50,874 nucleotides of DNA from Chromatiales bacterium. Its GTDB lineage: Bacteria; Pseudomonadota; Gammaproteobacteria; Chromatiales; Chromatiaceae. The notes under the pieces are model-generated. The model had not been told where the DNA came from, made no database searches, and saw only the letters and a program-made list of their open reading frames with translations. The DNA is taken from positions 1 to 50,874 of the forward strand of contig JAQYVO010000202.1 in NCBI GenBank assembly GCA_030145425.1. Reading direction: 5' to 3'. Shown here piece by piece: positions 39,969 to 48,783 of this stretch. Position numbers and translations under genes: made by a program. Positions within the stretch are counted from its first letter, which is position 1, and each line of letters begins with the position of its first letter.

Positions 39969-40052
39969 CTATTGAAAGAAATAAAAGACAAACAGGGCGA
40001 TTGCGGCCACCGCCGCAAAGATCCCCACTAGAAGCAACATATCTTTTTTCAT
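39969..40052 (-). CDS. 27-residue single-helix membrane protein
   Basis: The frame MKKDMLLLVGIFAAVAAIAL-FVFYFFQ (written here in two parts) starts at ATG 40052 with AGGAG 7 bases upstream and stops at TAG 39969. It is a basic start followed by one unbroken membrane helix, a typical bacterial small membrane protein. It lies upstream of the GFA gene on the same strand and is divergent from gmk. The partner is unknown. Confidence 0.6.
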   Translation of the reverse strand: MKKDMLLLVGIFAAVAAIALFVFYFFQ

Positions 40053-40176
40053 TCGGTTTCTCCTGCTACATTACGGCGCTTTATTGAATATACTCATGCC
40101 GACTCACCAAGTTACCTCATCCGGGCTTGAAAGGGGCCAGCTTCTCAGAAATCGTAGACATTATCCGGAAGGTCGT

Positions 40177-40800
40177 ATGAACGGCAAGGTGCCAGGAACA
40201 TTATTTATCGTGTCCGCTCCCTCGGGTGCCGGTAAAACCAGCCTGCTGAAGGCGCTGCTTGAAGTCCTGGATGGGCTTCGCGTCTCGGTATCCCACACCA
40301 CGCGGCCGAAGCGGGCCGGAGAAATCGATGGCGCGGATTATCATTTCGTGGATCCAGACACATTCACCCGTATGGCAAAAGGGGGGGAGTTCCTGGAGCA
40401 TGCCCAGGTATTCGATAATTATTACGGCACGTCAGAATCCAATATTCGGGACCAGCTCGAAGCGGGGGTGGACGTGATTCTGGAGATCGACTGGCAAGGT
40501 GCGCGACAGGTGAGAACCCGTTTCCCCAACGCGGTTTCCATTTTTGTTCTTCCCCCTTCCAGAGAGACGCTGCGAGAGCGCCTGGGTAACCGGGGACAGG
40601 ACAGTGAGGCGGTCATCGAGCGGCGGATGCGGGATGCGATAGCGGAGATGACTCATTATGCCGAGTACGATTACCTGGTGGTTAATGACCAATTTAATCA
40701 GGCACTTCAGGAGATCGGCTCTTTGATAACCGCCCAGCGGTTGCGTTGCCCGGCCCAGGTTCAACGGCTGCAGACGGTGTTGGAAGGGCTTCTGAACTGA
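40177..40800 (+). CDS. gmk: Guanylate kinase
   Basis: This 207-residue enzyme phosphorylates GMP to GDP with ATP. The P-loop is SAPSGAGKTSLL. GMP-binding residues lie in SVSHTTRPKRAGEIDGADYH, followed by FLEHAQVFDNYYGT and LEIDWQGARQVR. Length equals E. coli Gmk (207). ATG 40177 is chosen, with GGAAGG upstream; the 31-residue upstream extension is not conserved. It heads the gmk-rpoZ-spoT-ridA series that supplies and uses guanine nucleotides for the stringent response. Confidence 0.97.
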   Translation: MNGKVPGTLFIVSAPSGAGKTSLLKALLEVLDGLRVSVSHTTRPKRAGEIDGADYHFVDPDTFTRMAKGGEFLEHAQVFDNYYGTSESNIRDQLEAGVDVILEIDWQGARQVRTRFPNAVSIFVLPPSRETLRERLGNRGQDSEAVIERRMRDAIAEMTHYAEYDYLVVNDQFNQALQEIGSLITAQRLRCPAQVQRLQTVLEGLLN

Positions 40801-40972
40801 TCAGGGGTTACTTTGCTTCCCGTCTGGCGTTACCAGATATCTGGATACTGCCAACCGATTGAGTTATATTCATATCTTGGCTCTCGGAAACGAGGAGCTG
40901 AGGTTGTTCGTCACCTATTAGTTTTGTCATAACCCTCCCTCGGCGGAGGTCCTTATCCCGGAGTAGATATAG

Positions 40973-41254
40973 ATGGCCCGTGTCACTGTAGAAGACTGTT
41001 TGGACCACGTAGACAACCGATTCGATCTGGTACTTCTCGCGACCAAACGGGCTCGCCAGTTGATGCATGGCGTCGACCCCCTGCTGCCCTGGGAGAATGA
41101 CAAACCCACAGTCATGGCATTGCGCGAAATCGCTGCTGGGCTGGTGGATGACCAGGTGATCAATCCCCCTGAACAGACCGATGTTGAAATGATCATGCAG
41201 GACGAGGAACTCAGGGTGGGTGGCAGCCCGGGAGATCAGCCTCCCATGACCTGA
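40973..41254 (+). CDS. rpoZ: RNA polymerase omega subunit
   Basis: This 93-residue omega subunit begins [20 protein letters not shown], with the conserved [10 protein letters not shown] and [17 protein letters not shown]. Omega aids assembly of RNA polymerase and forms part of ppGpp site 1. It lies 172 bases after gmk (no gene or clear terminator in between) and 84 bases before spoT, the usual order. Confidence 0.97.
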   Translation: MARVTVEDCLDHVDNRFDLVLLATKRARQLMHGVDPLLPWENDKPTVMALREIAAGLVDDQVINPPEQTDVEMIMQDEELRVGGSPGDQPPMT

Positions 41255-41338
41255 AGTATGGCGCTGCGGGTCAATCGCTCGAACCAGAACCGATTGTGCC
41301 GGAACAAGGCGCGGTCGGTTCTCCATAAGGGGTAAGTC

Positions 41339-43510
41339 GTGGCAACTGCACCGCTCGAAACCCTCAAAGACGATTCAGGTAAACCCCGATTTCTTATCAG
41401 TGACCTCTGCGTCTATCTCGAGTCATACCTGGAACAGGATCAGATACGGGAAGTCTATCGCGCCTACCTGTTCAGTGCGGATGCCCACGAAGGGCAAAAG
41501 CGCCTGTCTGGTGAACCCTATATCTACCATCCCCTCGCGGTAGCAAGAATCCTGGCAGACCTGCAGATGGATTATAAGTGCCTGATGGCCGCCATTCTGC
41601 ACGATGTAATCGAAGATACCCCCACGGCCAAAGAGCAGATAGCCGAGCATTTCGACGAGGAGATCGCGGAACTCGTCGATGGCGTCAGCAAGTTGACCCA
41701 GGTGGATTTTCGTTCTCGTGCCGAGGCGCAGGCAGCAAGTTTTCGCAAGATGCTTCTGGCCATGACCCGGGATATCCGGGTAGTGATGATCAAATTGGCG
41801 GACCGTGTTCACAACATGCGCACGCTTGGTGTGATGCCGCCGGAGAAGGCCCGTCGTATCGCCAGGGAAACTCTGGATATCTATGCGCCCATAGCCCACC
41901 GGCTTGGCATGAACAGTATGCGCTACGAGCTCGAGGAGCTCTGTTTCATCGCCTATTGGCCGACTCGCCACCGGGTCATCAAGAATGCGGTGAAAAAGGC
42001 CCGGGGCAATCGCAAGCAGGTTTTAGGCAAGATCGAGAAGGCGATCCACACCAGGCTGGATCAAGAGAAGGTGTCGGCGGAGGTCAGCGGCAGGGAAAAG
42101 CATCCCTACAGCATCTACCGCAAAATGAAGGAAAAGAAGCTGTCGTTTCACGAGGTTGTTGATGTTTATGCGTTCCGCATCATCGTGGACAGACAGGATA
42201 CCTGTTACCGGGTCCTGGGGCTGGTGCACAACCTATACAAGCCTGTACCCGGCAGATTTAAGGACTATATCGCCATCCCCAAGGCGAATGGCTACCAGTC
42301 CCTTCACACGGTGCTTTTCGGGCCTCATGGAATCCCTATCGAGATTCAGGTACGCACCGAGGATATGAGCCGTATCGCCGAGTCGGGAATTGCCGCCCAT
42401 TGGCTCTACAAGGCTGTCGAGAGGAAGAATGATCTGGCCCATGCCGGTGCATCGGACTGGCTCAACAACCTGTTGGAGCTTCAGAAGCGTGCGGGAAGCG
42501 ACTCTATCGAGTTTCTGGAGCACGTCAAAATCGATCTTTTTCCGGATGAGGTGTATATATTCACTCCCGTGGGGGAGATCATGGTGCTTCCCAAGGGCGC
42601 CACGGTGATCGATCTCGCCTATGCCATCCACTCAGACCTGGGTAACCAGTGTGTTGCTGCCCGAATCAACAGGCGCCTGGTGCCGCTGCGTACCCGACTG
42701 CACAGCGGTGAGACGGTTGAGGTCATCACATCTCCGGGTGCCCGTCCCAACCCTGCATGGCTCAATTTTGTCGTGACCGGAAAGGCCAGGGCCAACATCC
42801 GGGGTTACCTCAAGAATCTGAAGCGCAACGAGGCAGTGCTGTTGGGTAGACGGCTGTTGGAGAAGGAACTGGTCAGTTGCGGCAGAAGCCTTGGCGAGAT
42901 AGCTCCGGTGGAGTTGGAGCACCTGTTCAAGGAGTTCAGGCTTCAGGGTGTGGATGACCTGTTCGAGGAGGTTGGGCTGGGTAATCGAATGCCGTTGCTG
43001 ATTGCCAGACGACTCGTGAATGAGGACGTCATGAACCGGAATAAAGTAGTTGAAGAAGCACAGCCTGCCGTACCGCTGGCGATCCACGGCACCGAAGGCA
43101 TGGTGATCAAGTTTGCCAAATGCTGCCGCCCCATCCCCGGTGATGAGATTGTTTCTGCATTCAGTCCCGGTACCGGTATCGTGGTGCATCGTCAGGAATG
43201 CCGCAATATCGACATGCGCAAGCACGGGGATCGCTGGCTGGATGTTCGGTGGGAAAACGAACCCACCGGTGAGTTCAACACCGAAATCAAAGTAGAGGTA
43301 AGCAACAAGCGCGGCGTACTGGCAACTATTGCTGCCACGATCTCAGGGTCGGGCTCAAATATAGAAACCGTGAGCCTGGATGAACTCGATGGTCTGACCT
43401 CGAGCCTTACCCTTGTGTTGACCGTGGATAACCGGAAACATCTGGCCACCATAATGCGACGGCTGCGCGCAATGCCCACAGTGTTGCGCATCAGTCGAAT
43501 GATGAGATGA
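41339..43510 (+). CDS. spoT: Bifunctional (p)ppGpp synthetase/hydrolase SpoT
   Basis: This 723-residue Rel/Spo protein has an HD hydrolase domain with LHDVIEDT near residue 87, a synthetase domain with YAFRIIVD and RFKDYIAIPKANGYQSLHT near residue 305, then TGS (VYIFTPVGEIMVLPKGATVI near 405), helical/zinc-finger-like (CCRPIPGD) and C-terminal ACT domains. The intact HD motif and the SpoT-type RFKDY loop indicate a bifunctional enzyme. The start is GTG 41339, with AAGGGG 9 bases upstream. Gene order gmk-rpoZ-spoT is as in E. coli; ridA replaces trmH next. Confidence 0.97.
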   Translation: MATAPLETLKDDSGKPRFLISDLCVYLESYLEQDQIREVYRAYLFSADAHEGQKRLSGEPYIYHPLAVARILADLQMDYKCLMAAILHDVIEDTPTAKEQIAEHFDEEIAELVDGVSKLTQVDFRSRAEAQAASFRKMLLAMTRDIRVVMIKLADRVHNMRTLGVMPPEKARRIARETLDIYAPIAHRLGMNSMRYELEELCFIAYWPTRHRVIKNAVKKARGNRKQVLGKIEKAIHTRLDQEKVSAEVSGREKHPYSIYRKMKEKKLSFHEVVDVYAFRIIVDRQDTCYRVLGLVHNLYKPVPGRFKDYIAIPKANGYQSLHTVLFGPHGIPIEIQVRTEDMSRIAESGIAAHWLYKAVERKNDLAHAGASDWLNNLLELQKRAGSDSIEFLEHVKIDLFPDEVYIFTPVGEIMVLPKGATVIDLAYAIHSDLGNQCVAARINRRLVPLRTRLHSGETVEVITSPGARPNPAWLNFVVTGKARANIRGYLKNLKRNEAVLLGRRLLEKELVSCGRSLGEIAPVELEHLFKEFRLQGVDDLFEEVGLGNRMPLLIARRLVNEDVMNRNKVVEEAQPAVPLAIHGTEGMVIKFAKCCRPIPGDEIVSAFSPGTGIVVHRQECRNIDMRKHGDRWLDVRWENEPTGEFNTEIKVEVSNKRGVLATIAATISGSGSNIETVSLDELDGLTSSLTLVLTVDNRKHLATIMRRLRAMPTVLRISRMMR

Positions 43511-43520
43511 GAGAAAGTAG

Positions 43521-43541
43521 CTAGTTACTAGTAACTAGTAA
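43521..43541. repeat. Tandem heptamer CTAGTAA x3
   Basis: CTAGTTA, CTAGTAA and CTAGTAA lie in tandem in the 45-base spoT-ridA spacer, containing the palindrome TTACTAGTAA. This is a short simple repeat just before the ridA ribosome site. Confidence 0.75.
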
Positions 43542-43555
43542 CTTGGAGAAATACA

Positions 43556-43939
43556 TTGGCACGTAAAATCATTCGAACAGACCAGGCTCCACAGGCGATT
43601 GGAACCTACTCCCAGGCGGTAAAGACCGGTAGCAGGGTTTATCTGTCCGGACAGATACCCCTGGTGCCCGAGACAATGGAGATGGTGGAAGGTGGTATAG
43701 AACAAGAGATTCGCCGTGTCTTCGATAACCTGCTCGCTGTGGCCAGGGCAGCCGGGGGCGGGTTCCAGGATGTGGCCAAGCTGAACGTGTATCTGACGGA
43801 TCTGGCGGATTTTCCCATGGTCAATCAGGTGATGGCGGAGTACTTTACCGAGCCCTATCCGGCAAGGGCGGCTATCGGTGTGGCTTCGCTGCCAAAGGGC
43901 GCCAGCGTGGAAATGGACGCGGTAATGGAAATGGATTAG
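43556..43939 (+). CDS. ridA: Reactive enamine/imine deaminase RidA
   Basis: This 127-residue YjgF/YER057c/UK114 protein hydrolyses reactive 2-aminoacrylate released by PLP enzymes. Motifs are [20 protein letters not shown] and [14 protein letters not shown], with the catalytic Arg in [20 protein letters not shown]. It starts at TTG 43556, with GGAGA 6-7 bases upstream. It follows spoT after 45 bases. Confidence 0.95.
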   Translation: MARKIIRTDQAPQAIGTYSQAVKTGSRVYLSGQIPLVPETMEMVEGGIEQEIRRVFDNLLAVARAAGGGFQDVAKLNVYLTDLADFPMVNQVMAEYFTEPYPARAAIGVASLPKGASVEMDAVMEMD

Positions 43940-43994
43940 CAGGCGAGATGTGGGGTGTGGTGAGCAAAGCGAACCGAACCGCTTCGATCATAAT

Positions 43995-44717
43995 TCAGCC
44001 AGCCTCAGTAGCGGCCCCGGCACTCCCCCCAACAGTCTGATGCCTGAGCATGCGGCGTTCAAACAGGCGATAAGCCTGCACAAAAATAAACGTCAACAGC
44101 AGATAGATGCATCCTGCCGCAAAGAATATCTCAATCGGCATGTAGGTACGGGCGATGATGGTGCGCGCCATGCCGGTGAGATCCAGTAGGGTGATGGTGC
44201 TGGCCAGGGCGCTGCCCTTGAGCATCAGTATGATCTCGTTGCTATAGGCAGGCAAAGCAATTCGATAGGCAATGGGCAGTGTGATTCGGCGTAGCATCAA
44301 CGCCCGGCTCATGCCTACGGCCATGCCTGCTTCCAATTCACCGGAAGGGACAGCCTGAATCGCGCCGCGCAATATCTCAGTGGTGTAAGCCGTGGTATTT
44401 AGCGTGAACACGATCAACGCACACCAGTACGCCTCCCTCAGAACGGGCCAGAACATGCTTTCCCGAACGCTGTCGAACTGGGCCAGCCCATAGTAGAAGA
44501 GAAACAGCTGCACCAGCAGGGGTGTTCCCCGGAAAAAGAATGTGTACGCCAGCGGGATAATGCGGATCAGGGGGTTTCGGGAGACGCGCATCAGGGCCAG
44601 GGGAATGGAAAGCACCGCGCCGACCAGCAGTGACAGCAGCACCAGTTCCAGGGTGAGCAGCGTCCCCTCCAGAAGTTTCGGGAGGCTGTCGAAAATGACG
44701 CTCCAGTTCCAGCTCAT
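43995..44717 (-). CDS. hisM: Amino acid ABC transporter permease (HisM type)
   Basis: This 240-residue inner-membrane permease has five helices and the EAA loop ELEAGMAVGMSRALMLRRIT. Other conserved segments are FFFRGTPLLVQLFLFYYGL, NTTAYTTEILRGAIQAVP and PAYSNEIILMLKGSALAST, close to E. coli HisM. The start is ATG 44717, overlapping the hisQ-like gene by 4 bases (ATGA). It is the last gene of a minus-strand operon importing His/Lys/Arg-type amino acids. Confidence 0.9.
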   Translation of the reverse strand: MSWNWSVIFDSLPKLLEGTLLTLELVLLSLLVGAVLSIPLALMRVSRNPLIRIIPLAYTFFFRGTPLLVQLFLFYYGLAQFDSVRESMFWPVLREAYWCALIVFTLNTTAYTTEILRGAIQAVPSGELEAGMAVGMSRALMLRRITLPIAYRIALPAYSNEIILMLKGSALASTITLLDLTGMARTIIARTYMPIEIFFAAGCIYLLLTFIFVQAYRLFERRMLRHQTVGGSAGAATEAG

Positions 44718-45409
44718 TCGACCCTCCTCGCCATCCCCCTGCCCGCCCACTGTTCCGCATAACGCTGACCGATCATGACGATGACGGTGATGGAGAGGTA
44801 GATGAGCGCGGCGACGAAAAAGAAGGTGAAGGGCTCCTTGGTATTGGAGATGGCGATCTGGCTCTTACGCATGATCTCATCGAGGCCGACCACGGAAATG
44901 AGCGCGGTATCCTTGAGCAGGACCTGGAACAGGTTGCCCAGCCCGGGAATCGCAACCCGCCAGGCCTGGGGCAGCGTGATACGGAAGAATATCCGCCGGC
45001 CGGTCATACCACAGGCCATGGCCGCTTCGATCTGTCCTTTGGGAATTGCCTGTATGGCACCCCGGAAGACCTCAGTGGCATAGGCGCCGAAGGCAACACC
45101 CAGGGCGATGATGCCCGCAAGCAGCGGACTCAGCTCTACATATTCGTCGTGCCCCAGCCAGCCGGCCACCTGGGTGAGGACGCCGGCGCTGCCGAAATAA
45201 ATGATCAGTACTACCAGCAGTTCGGGGATGCCCCGGATCACCGTGGTGTAGGTGGCACCTATCCCATAGGCGATCCGGGATTTGGAAAGTTTGAGACCCG
45301 CCCCGGCCAGACCCAGGATGAGCCCCATCACGAGACCGCCGGCCGCCACCTTCAGGGTCATCCAGACACCCAGCAGCAACTGATCCCCAAAACCCTGCAG
45401 GTCAAACAT
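44714..45409 (-). CDS. hisQ: Amino acid ABC transporter permease (HisQ type)
   Basis: This 231-residue permease has VIRGIPELLVVLIIYFGSAG, AYATEVFRGAIQAIPKGQIE, the EAA loop IEAAMACGMTGRRIFFRITL and VLLKDTALISVVGLDEI, matching HisQ/ArtQ. It pairs with the HisM-type permease, which it overlaps by 4 bases. The binding protein gene precedes it by 35 bases. Confidence 0.9.
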   Translation of the reverse strand: MFDLQGFGDQLLLGVWMTLKVAAGGLVMGLILGLAGAGLKLSKSRIAYGIGATYTTVIRGIPELLVVLIIYFGSAGVLTQVAGWLGHDEYVELSPLLAGIIALGVAFGAYATEVFRGAIQAIPKGQIEAAMACGMTGRRIFFRITLPQAWRVAIPGLGNLFQVLLKDTALISVVGLDEIMRKSQIAISNTKEPFTFFFVAALIYLSITVIVMIGQRYAEQWAGRGMARRVE

Positions 45410-45444
45410 TTAAGCTTTGCCTTTCCCTGTCTCGGCTCTCGGCC

Positions 45445-46176
45445 TCAGTAAATAGAAAAGGGAAAATACTTGGCGTTGATCTTGGCGTAAGTGCCGTCGG
45501 CGATGATCTCGGCAATTGCCTTGTTGAGACTCTTGCGAAGCTTGTTGTCACCCTTGCGAACCGCGATGCCGATCTTGTCATCTATGTCGATGTTCTCGCC
45601 GATGAACTCGTATCCCTTGCCCTGCTTAGATTGCAGCCAGTCATATCCGGGCAGCATATCCGTCACCAGAAGGTCTATACGTCCGGAGGAGAGATCCAGA
45701 TAGGCATTTTCCTGGGTGTCATACAGTTTCGCTTTGGCGCCTTTTACCTCTTCGACATAGTTGGCCGCGATGGTGGCACGCTGGGCTCCGATGGATTTTC
45801 CCTTAAGATTCTTGGGGTCGATACCCGAGCCCTTCTTGGCGATGAAACGCAGGCTGTTGGAGTAGTATCTTTCGGTGAAATCCACGGCCTTTTTACGTTC
45901 GTCGGTGATCGACATGGAGGCGACGATGGCGTCGTACTTGCGAGCCAGCAGCCCCGGAATGATACCGTCCCAGTCCTGGGTGACGAAGGTGCAGTCTGCC
46001 CCCATCTTTTTGCAGAGCGCCTTTGCAATGTCCACATCGAAGCCGGCGGGCTTGCCGGCCTTGTCGATCAAGTTAAAGGGGGGGTAGGCACCCTCGGTGC
46101 CGATACGCACCTTGTCGGCCACGGCATTTCCCGATACCAGAATCAGTGCCACAAGGGCCAATAAAATGCTTTTCAT
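45445..46176 (-). CDS. Periplasmic basic amino acid-binding protein
   Basis: The 243-residue precursor has signal peptide MKSILLALVALILVSGNAVA, then KVRIGTEGAYPPFNLID, KPAGFDVDIAKALC, WDGIIPGLLARKYDAIVASM and SITDERKKAVDFTERYY. These are the standard ligand-binding segments of HisJ/ArgT/ArtJ proteins for Lys, Arg, Orn or His. The exact ligand cannot be fixed. It lies between the ATPase and permease genes. Confidence 0.93.
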   Translation of the reverse strand: MKSILLALVALILVSGNAVADKVRIGTEGAYPPFNLIDKAGKPAGFDVDIAKALCKKMGADCTFVTQDWDGIIPGLLARKYDAIVASMSITDERKKAVDFTERYYSNSLRFIAKKGSGIDPKNLKGKSIGAQRATIAANYVEEVKGAKAKLYDTQENAYLDLSSGRIDLLVTDMLPGYDWLQSKQGKGYEFIGENIDIDDKIGIAVRKGDNKLRKSLNKAIAEIIADGTYAKINAKYFPFSIY

Positions 46177-46209
46177 GGAAGGATTCTCCTGTTGTATTAA
46201 ATAAGGTAG

Positions 46210-46983
46210 TTATTCGGTAAGACCGATGAACTGGCGCATACGGTCTGATTCCGGGTTGTCGAATACCTGCCTGGCCGGTCCAAACGCCTCTGTCATGCCT
46301 TCGTGCAGGAACATCACATGGGATGATACATCCCGGGCAAAACTCATTTCGTGGGTTACCACGAGCATGGTACGACCTTCGTCGGCAAGATCCCGCATGA
46401 CCTGCAGCACTTCACCCACCAGTTCCGGATCCAGTGCCGAGGTGGGTTCATCGAATAACATGACCTCCGGGTCCATGGCCAGTGCGCGGGCTATGGCTGC
46501 CCGTTGCTGCTGGCCACCGGAGATCTGGCTGGGATAGTAATCCCGCCGGTCGTACATGCCCACTTTCTGCAGCAGCGCATCCGCCTGTTCCACGGCCTCT
46601 GATTTTTTCCGGCCCAGCACATGAATCGGTGCCTCGATCAGGTTCTCCAGGATGGTCTTGTGGGCCCACAGATTGAAACTCTGGAATACCATGGAAAGCC
46701 TGGCACGGATGCCCTGCAGCTGTTTTCTGTCAGCCGGCTCCCGGCTGCCGTTAAGCCGGTTCTTCATTTTGATCAGTTCCCCGTGGACATATACGTCCCC
46801 GGAGTCCGGTGTTTCGAGCAGGTTGATGCAGCGCAGAAAAGTGCTTTTGCCCGAACCGCTGCTGCCGACAATGGAGATGACATCGCCGGTGTTGGCGATC
46901 ATGTCGATGCCTTTTAAGACCTCGTGGCTGCCAAAGCGCTTGTGCATGCCCTCGACCTGAAGGGCAGGGGTCTGTTCGCTCAC
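46210..46983 (-). CDS. hisP: Amino acid ABC transporter ATPase (HisP type)
   Basis: This 257-residue ATPase energises the HisQM-type permeases. Walker A is GSSGSGKSTFLRCINLLE, the Q-loop is in SMVFQSFNLWAHKTILENLI, the signature is ISGGQQQRAAIARAL, Walker B is VMLFDEPTSALDPELVGE, and the H-loop is in VVTHEMSFARD. I propose GTG 46983 because it gives the exact HisP length (257) and homology begins there. ATG 47043 or 47052 would add 20-23 unconserved residues. It is first in the minus-strand order ATPase - binding protein - HisQ - HisM. Confidence 0.93.
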   Translation of the reverse strand: MSEQTPALQVEGMHKRFGSHEVLKGIDMIANTGDVISIVGSSGSGKSTFLRCINLLETPDSGDVYVHGELIKMKNRLNGSREPADRKQLQGIRARLSMVFQSFNLWAHKTILENLIEAPIHVLGRKKSEAVEQADALLQKVGMYDRRDYYPSQISGGQQQRAAIARALAMDPEVMLFDEPTSALDPELVGEVLQVMRDLADEGRTMLVVTHEMSFARDVSSHVMFLHEGMTEAFGPARQVFDNPESDRMRQFIGLTE

Positions 46984-47090
46984 TTTATTATTTTCTCGTT
47001 TTACAGATTGCCGACACTCTACCACTTGAACGGGGGAGTTCATAGAATCCAAGGGAATTGCACGGATACCCCGGGAAACCTGTTGACAGG

Positions 47091-47507
47091 TTAATCCCCC
47101 TGCACCGTCACCGTGATGCTGCGGCTGTGAGGGTGGGTTCTGTGTTCCCAGAGATAGACCCCCTGCCAGGTTCCCAGGGCCGGCCTGCCGTCGCAGACCG
47201 GCAAGGTTAGGTCCATCTTAGTAAGGATAGAGCGTACATGGGCGGCCATGTCGTCCGGCCCTTCCAGGGTGTGTTTGAATAGCGGATCGCCATCGGGCAC
47301 GAGCCGTTTCATGAAAGCCTCGAGATCCCGCCTCACGGTAGGATCTGCATTCTCGCACAGGGTGAGAGAAGCGCTGGTGTGGTGACAGAATACGTGGCAA
47401 GTACCCGTATCGATACCCGAATCCCGAATGACACGACCGATTTCCCGGCTGATCTCGTAGGTTCCCCGGCCCCGGGTATCGAAGTGGAGGCGCTCCTGAT
47501 ATGTCAT
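47091..47507 (-). CDS. YjbQ-family (UPF0047) protein
   Basis: This 138-residue protein has FCHHTSASLTLCENADPTVR, DMAAHVRSILT and the C-terminal GTWQGVYLWEHRTHPHSRSI. The histidine-rich motifs are diagnostic of the UPF0047/YjbQ family, annotated as secondary thiamine-phosphate synthase on limited evidence. The start is ATG 47507 (MTYQERLHFD). It lies 20 bases after a thiamine-binding MTH1187-type gene on the same strand, which supports a thiamine-related role. Confidence 0.9.
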   Translation of the reverse strand: MTYQERLHFDTRGRGTYEISREIGRVIRDSGIDTGTCHVFCHHTSASLTLCENADPTVRRDLEAFMKRLVPDGDPLFKHTLEGPDDMAAHVRSILTKMDLTLPVCDGRPALGTWQGVYLWEHRTHPHSRSITVTVQGD

Positions 47508-47527
47508 GTTAAATACCTGTTTTACTA

Positions 47528-47842
47528 TCAATCCGCCACGTCGCCGATCTTCCGCCGGATAGAATCCACCTTGCCCTGAAGGCGCCCCTCTTTGCCTTTG
47601 CGGATGTCCAGTTTCAATGAAGAGTAGACCCGGTTGCAGCCAGCTTGTTCAAGGATACCGTACGCCTGCCCGACCAGGCCAAGTGCCTGGTCCAGGGAGT
47701 CGGTTTCGATGATGGTGCCCATGGGGGTCAGTCGATAGGGGATGCCGCTGTCCCTTATCATTGCTATCACCTGGCTGACGTAGGCGCTGACGCTTTCACC
47801 CTTGTCGGTCGGGAACATGCTGAATTCTAGAAGTACGGACAT
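47528..47842 (-). CDS. MTH1187-family thiamine-binding protein
   Basis: This 104-residue protein begins MSVLLEFSMFPTDKGESVSA and contains YRLTPMGTIIETDSLDQALG and the C-terminal basic KLDIRKGKEGRLQGKVDSIR. This matches the MTH1187/YkoF-like thiamine-binding fold, which forms tetramers binding thiamine or its pyrimidine. It precedes the YjbQ-family gene by 20 bases. Confidence 0.88.
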   Translation of the reverse strand: MSVLLEFSMFPTDKGESVSAYVSQVIAMIRDSGIPYRLTPMGTIIETDSLDQALGLVGQAYGILEQAGCNRVYSSLKLDIRKGKEGRLQGKVDSIRRKIGDVAD

Positions 47843-47866
47843 CGTTGTCGCCTCTGTATGGTGGAT

Positions 47867-48637
47867 TTACGGTTCATTGATCCAGATTTTCAGGGTAAGT
47901 GGCCAGATTATGAGCCGGGGCGTCCGAGAGTTGCCCCAGGCCGTCTCCAGTTTACCTTGGCAAAACATCAGGGGATCGGAGCCCTTTTTTTTCTGATAGC
48001 GCTTGACGGCAGACCAGGTGGATAGATAGCAGGTCAGGTGATGGAGATCCCAGTTTTCTTTCATCAGAATCAACGGTGGCTGTATTTGCTTCAACGGGAA
48101 ATCTATTTCCTGGTAACCGCTCTCCACTATTTTTCGTTCTTCCGGCCAGCAACCGGCCAGAATGTCGCTGTAGAGTTCATTGATCACCTTGTCGAAATCG
48201 GGGCTTACCTGGAGTAGATCATAAGTCCACACCGCAAGGGCACCGCCCGGTTTCAGGACACGGTCTACCTCCCGGGAAAAGGCGGGGATATCGAACCAGT
48301 GCAGTGCCTGGGCCACGGTAATCAGGTCAACGGAACTATCCGGCAGGGTTGAGGCCTCTGCGGGTGCCACCTTGTAGAAGACTCCCGCGCGCTGCCGGGC
48401 CTTGGTAATCTGCTCCCTGCTGGCATCCGTGGCCGTGACCTGGGAGTAGTAGTTCGCGAGCGTTACTGCTGCCTGCCCGGTACCCGTTGCGCAGTCCCAG
48501 GCCCAGTCATGAGCACTTGTGACCGATGCCAGGTACTGGAACAGCGCCGGGGGATAACCGGGTCTGTATTTTCCATAGGTTTTGGAACCGGTAGAGAAAT
48601 GATCTTTGAATTCTGTACTCACGGGGTTTTCAGGCAT
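47867..48637 (-). CDS. Class I SAM-dependent methyltransferase
   Basis: This 256-residue protein has a Rossmann SAM site (WAWDCATGTGQAAVTLANYY), an acidic strand end VTATDASREQI and DLITVAQALHWFDIPAFSRE VDRVLKPGG as the next motifs (two blocks: DLITVAQALHWFD and VDRVLKPGG). The HWFD block is typical of the trans-aconitate methyltransferase/Crg1-like group. The substrate is unknown. It lies 24 bases upstream of the thiamine-binding gene on the same strand and is divergent from recG across about 146 bases. Confidence 0.9.
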   Translation of the reverse strand: MPENPVSTEFKDHFSTGSKTYGKYRPGYPPALFQYLASVTSAHDWAWDCATGTGQAAVTLANYYSQVTATDASREQITKARQRAGVFYKVAPAEASTLPDSSVDLITVAQALHWFDIPAFSREVDRVLKPGGALAVWTYDLLQVSPDFDKVINELYSDILAGCWPEERKIVESGYQEIDFPLKQIQPPLILMKENWDLHHLTCYLSTWSAVKRYQKKKGSDPLMFCQGKLETAWGNSRTPRLIIWPLTLKIWINEP

Positions 48638-48783
48638 CGTACAAAACCCTTTCGAAGGTTGGGTGGCTTGTGGCAGCGGTAATCGGAGTGTCTGGTATTA
48701 TGGCCCAAAAAAACAGGCCGTGGTGCCCAGGCGGCTCCATGCCCTGAACCTGTAAATGACAAGCGTGCGAGTAGAGCATTAAA

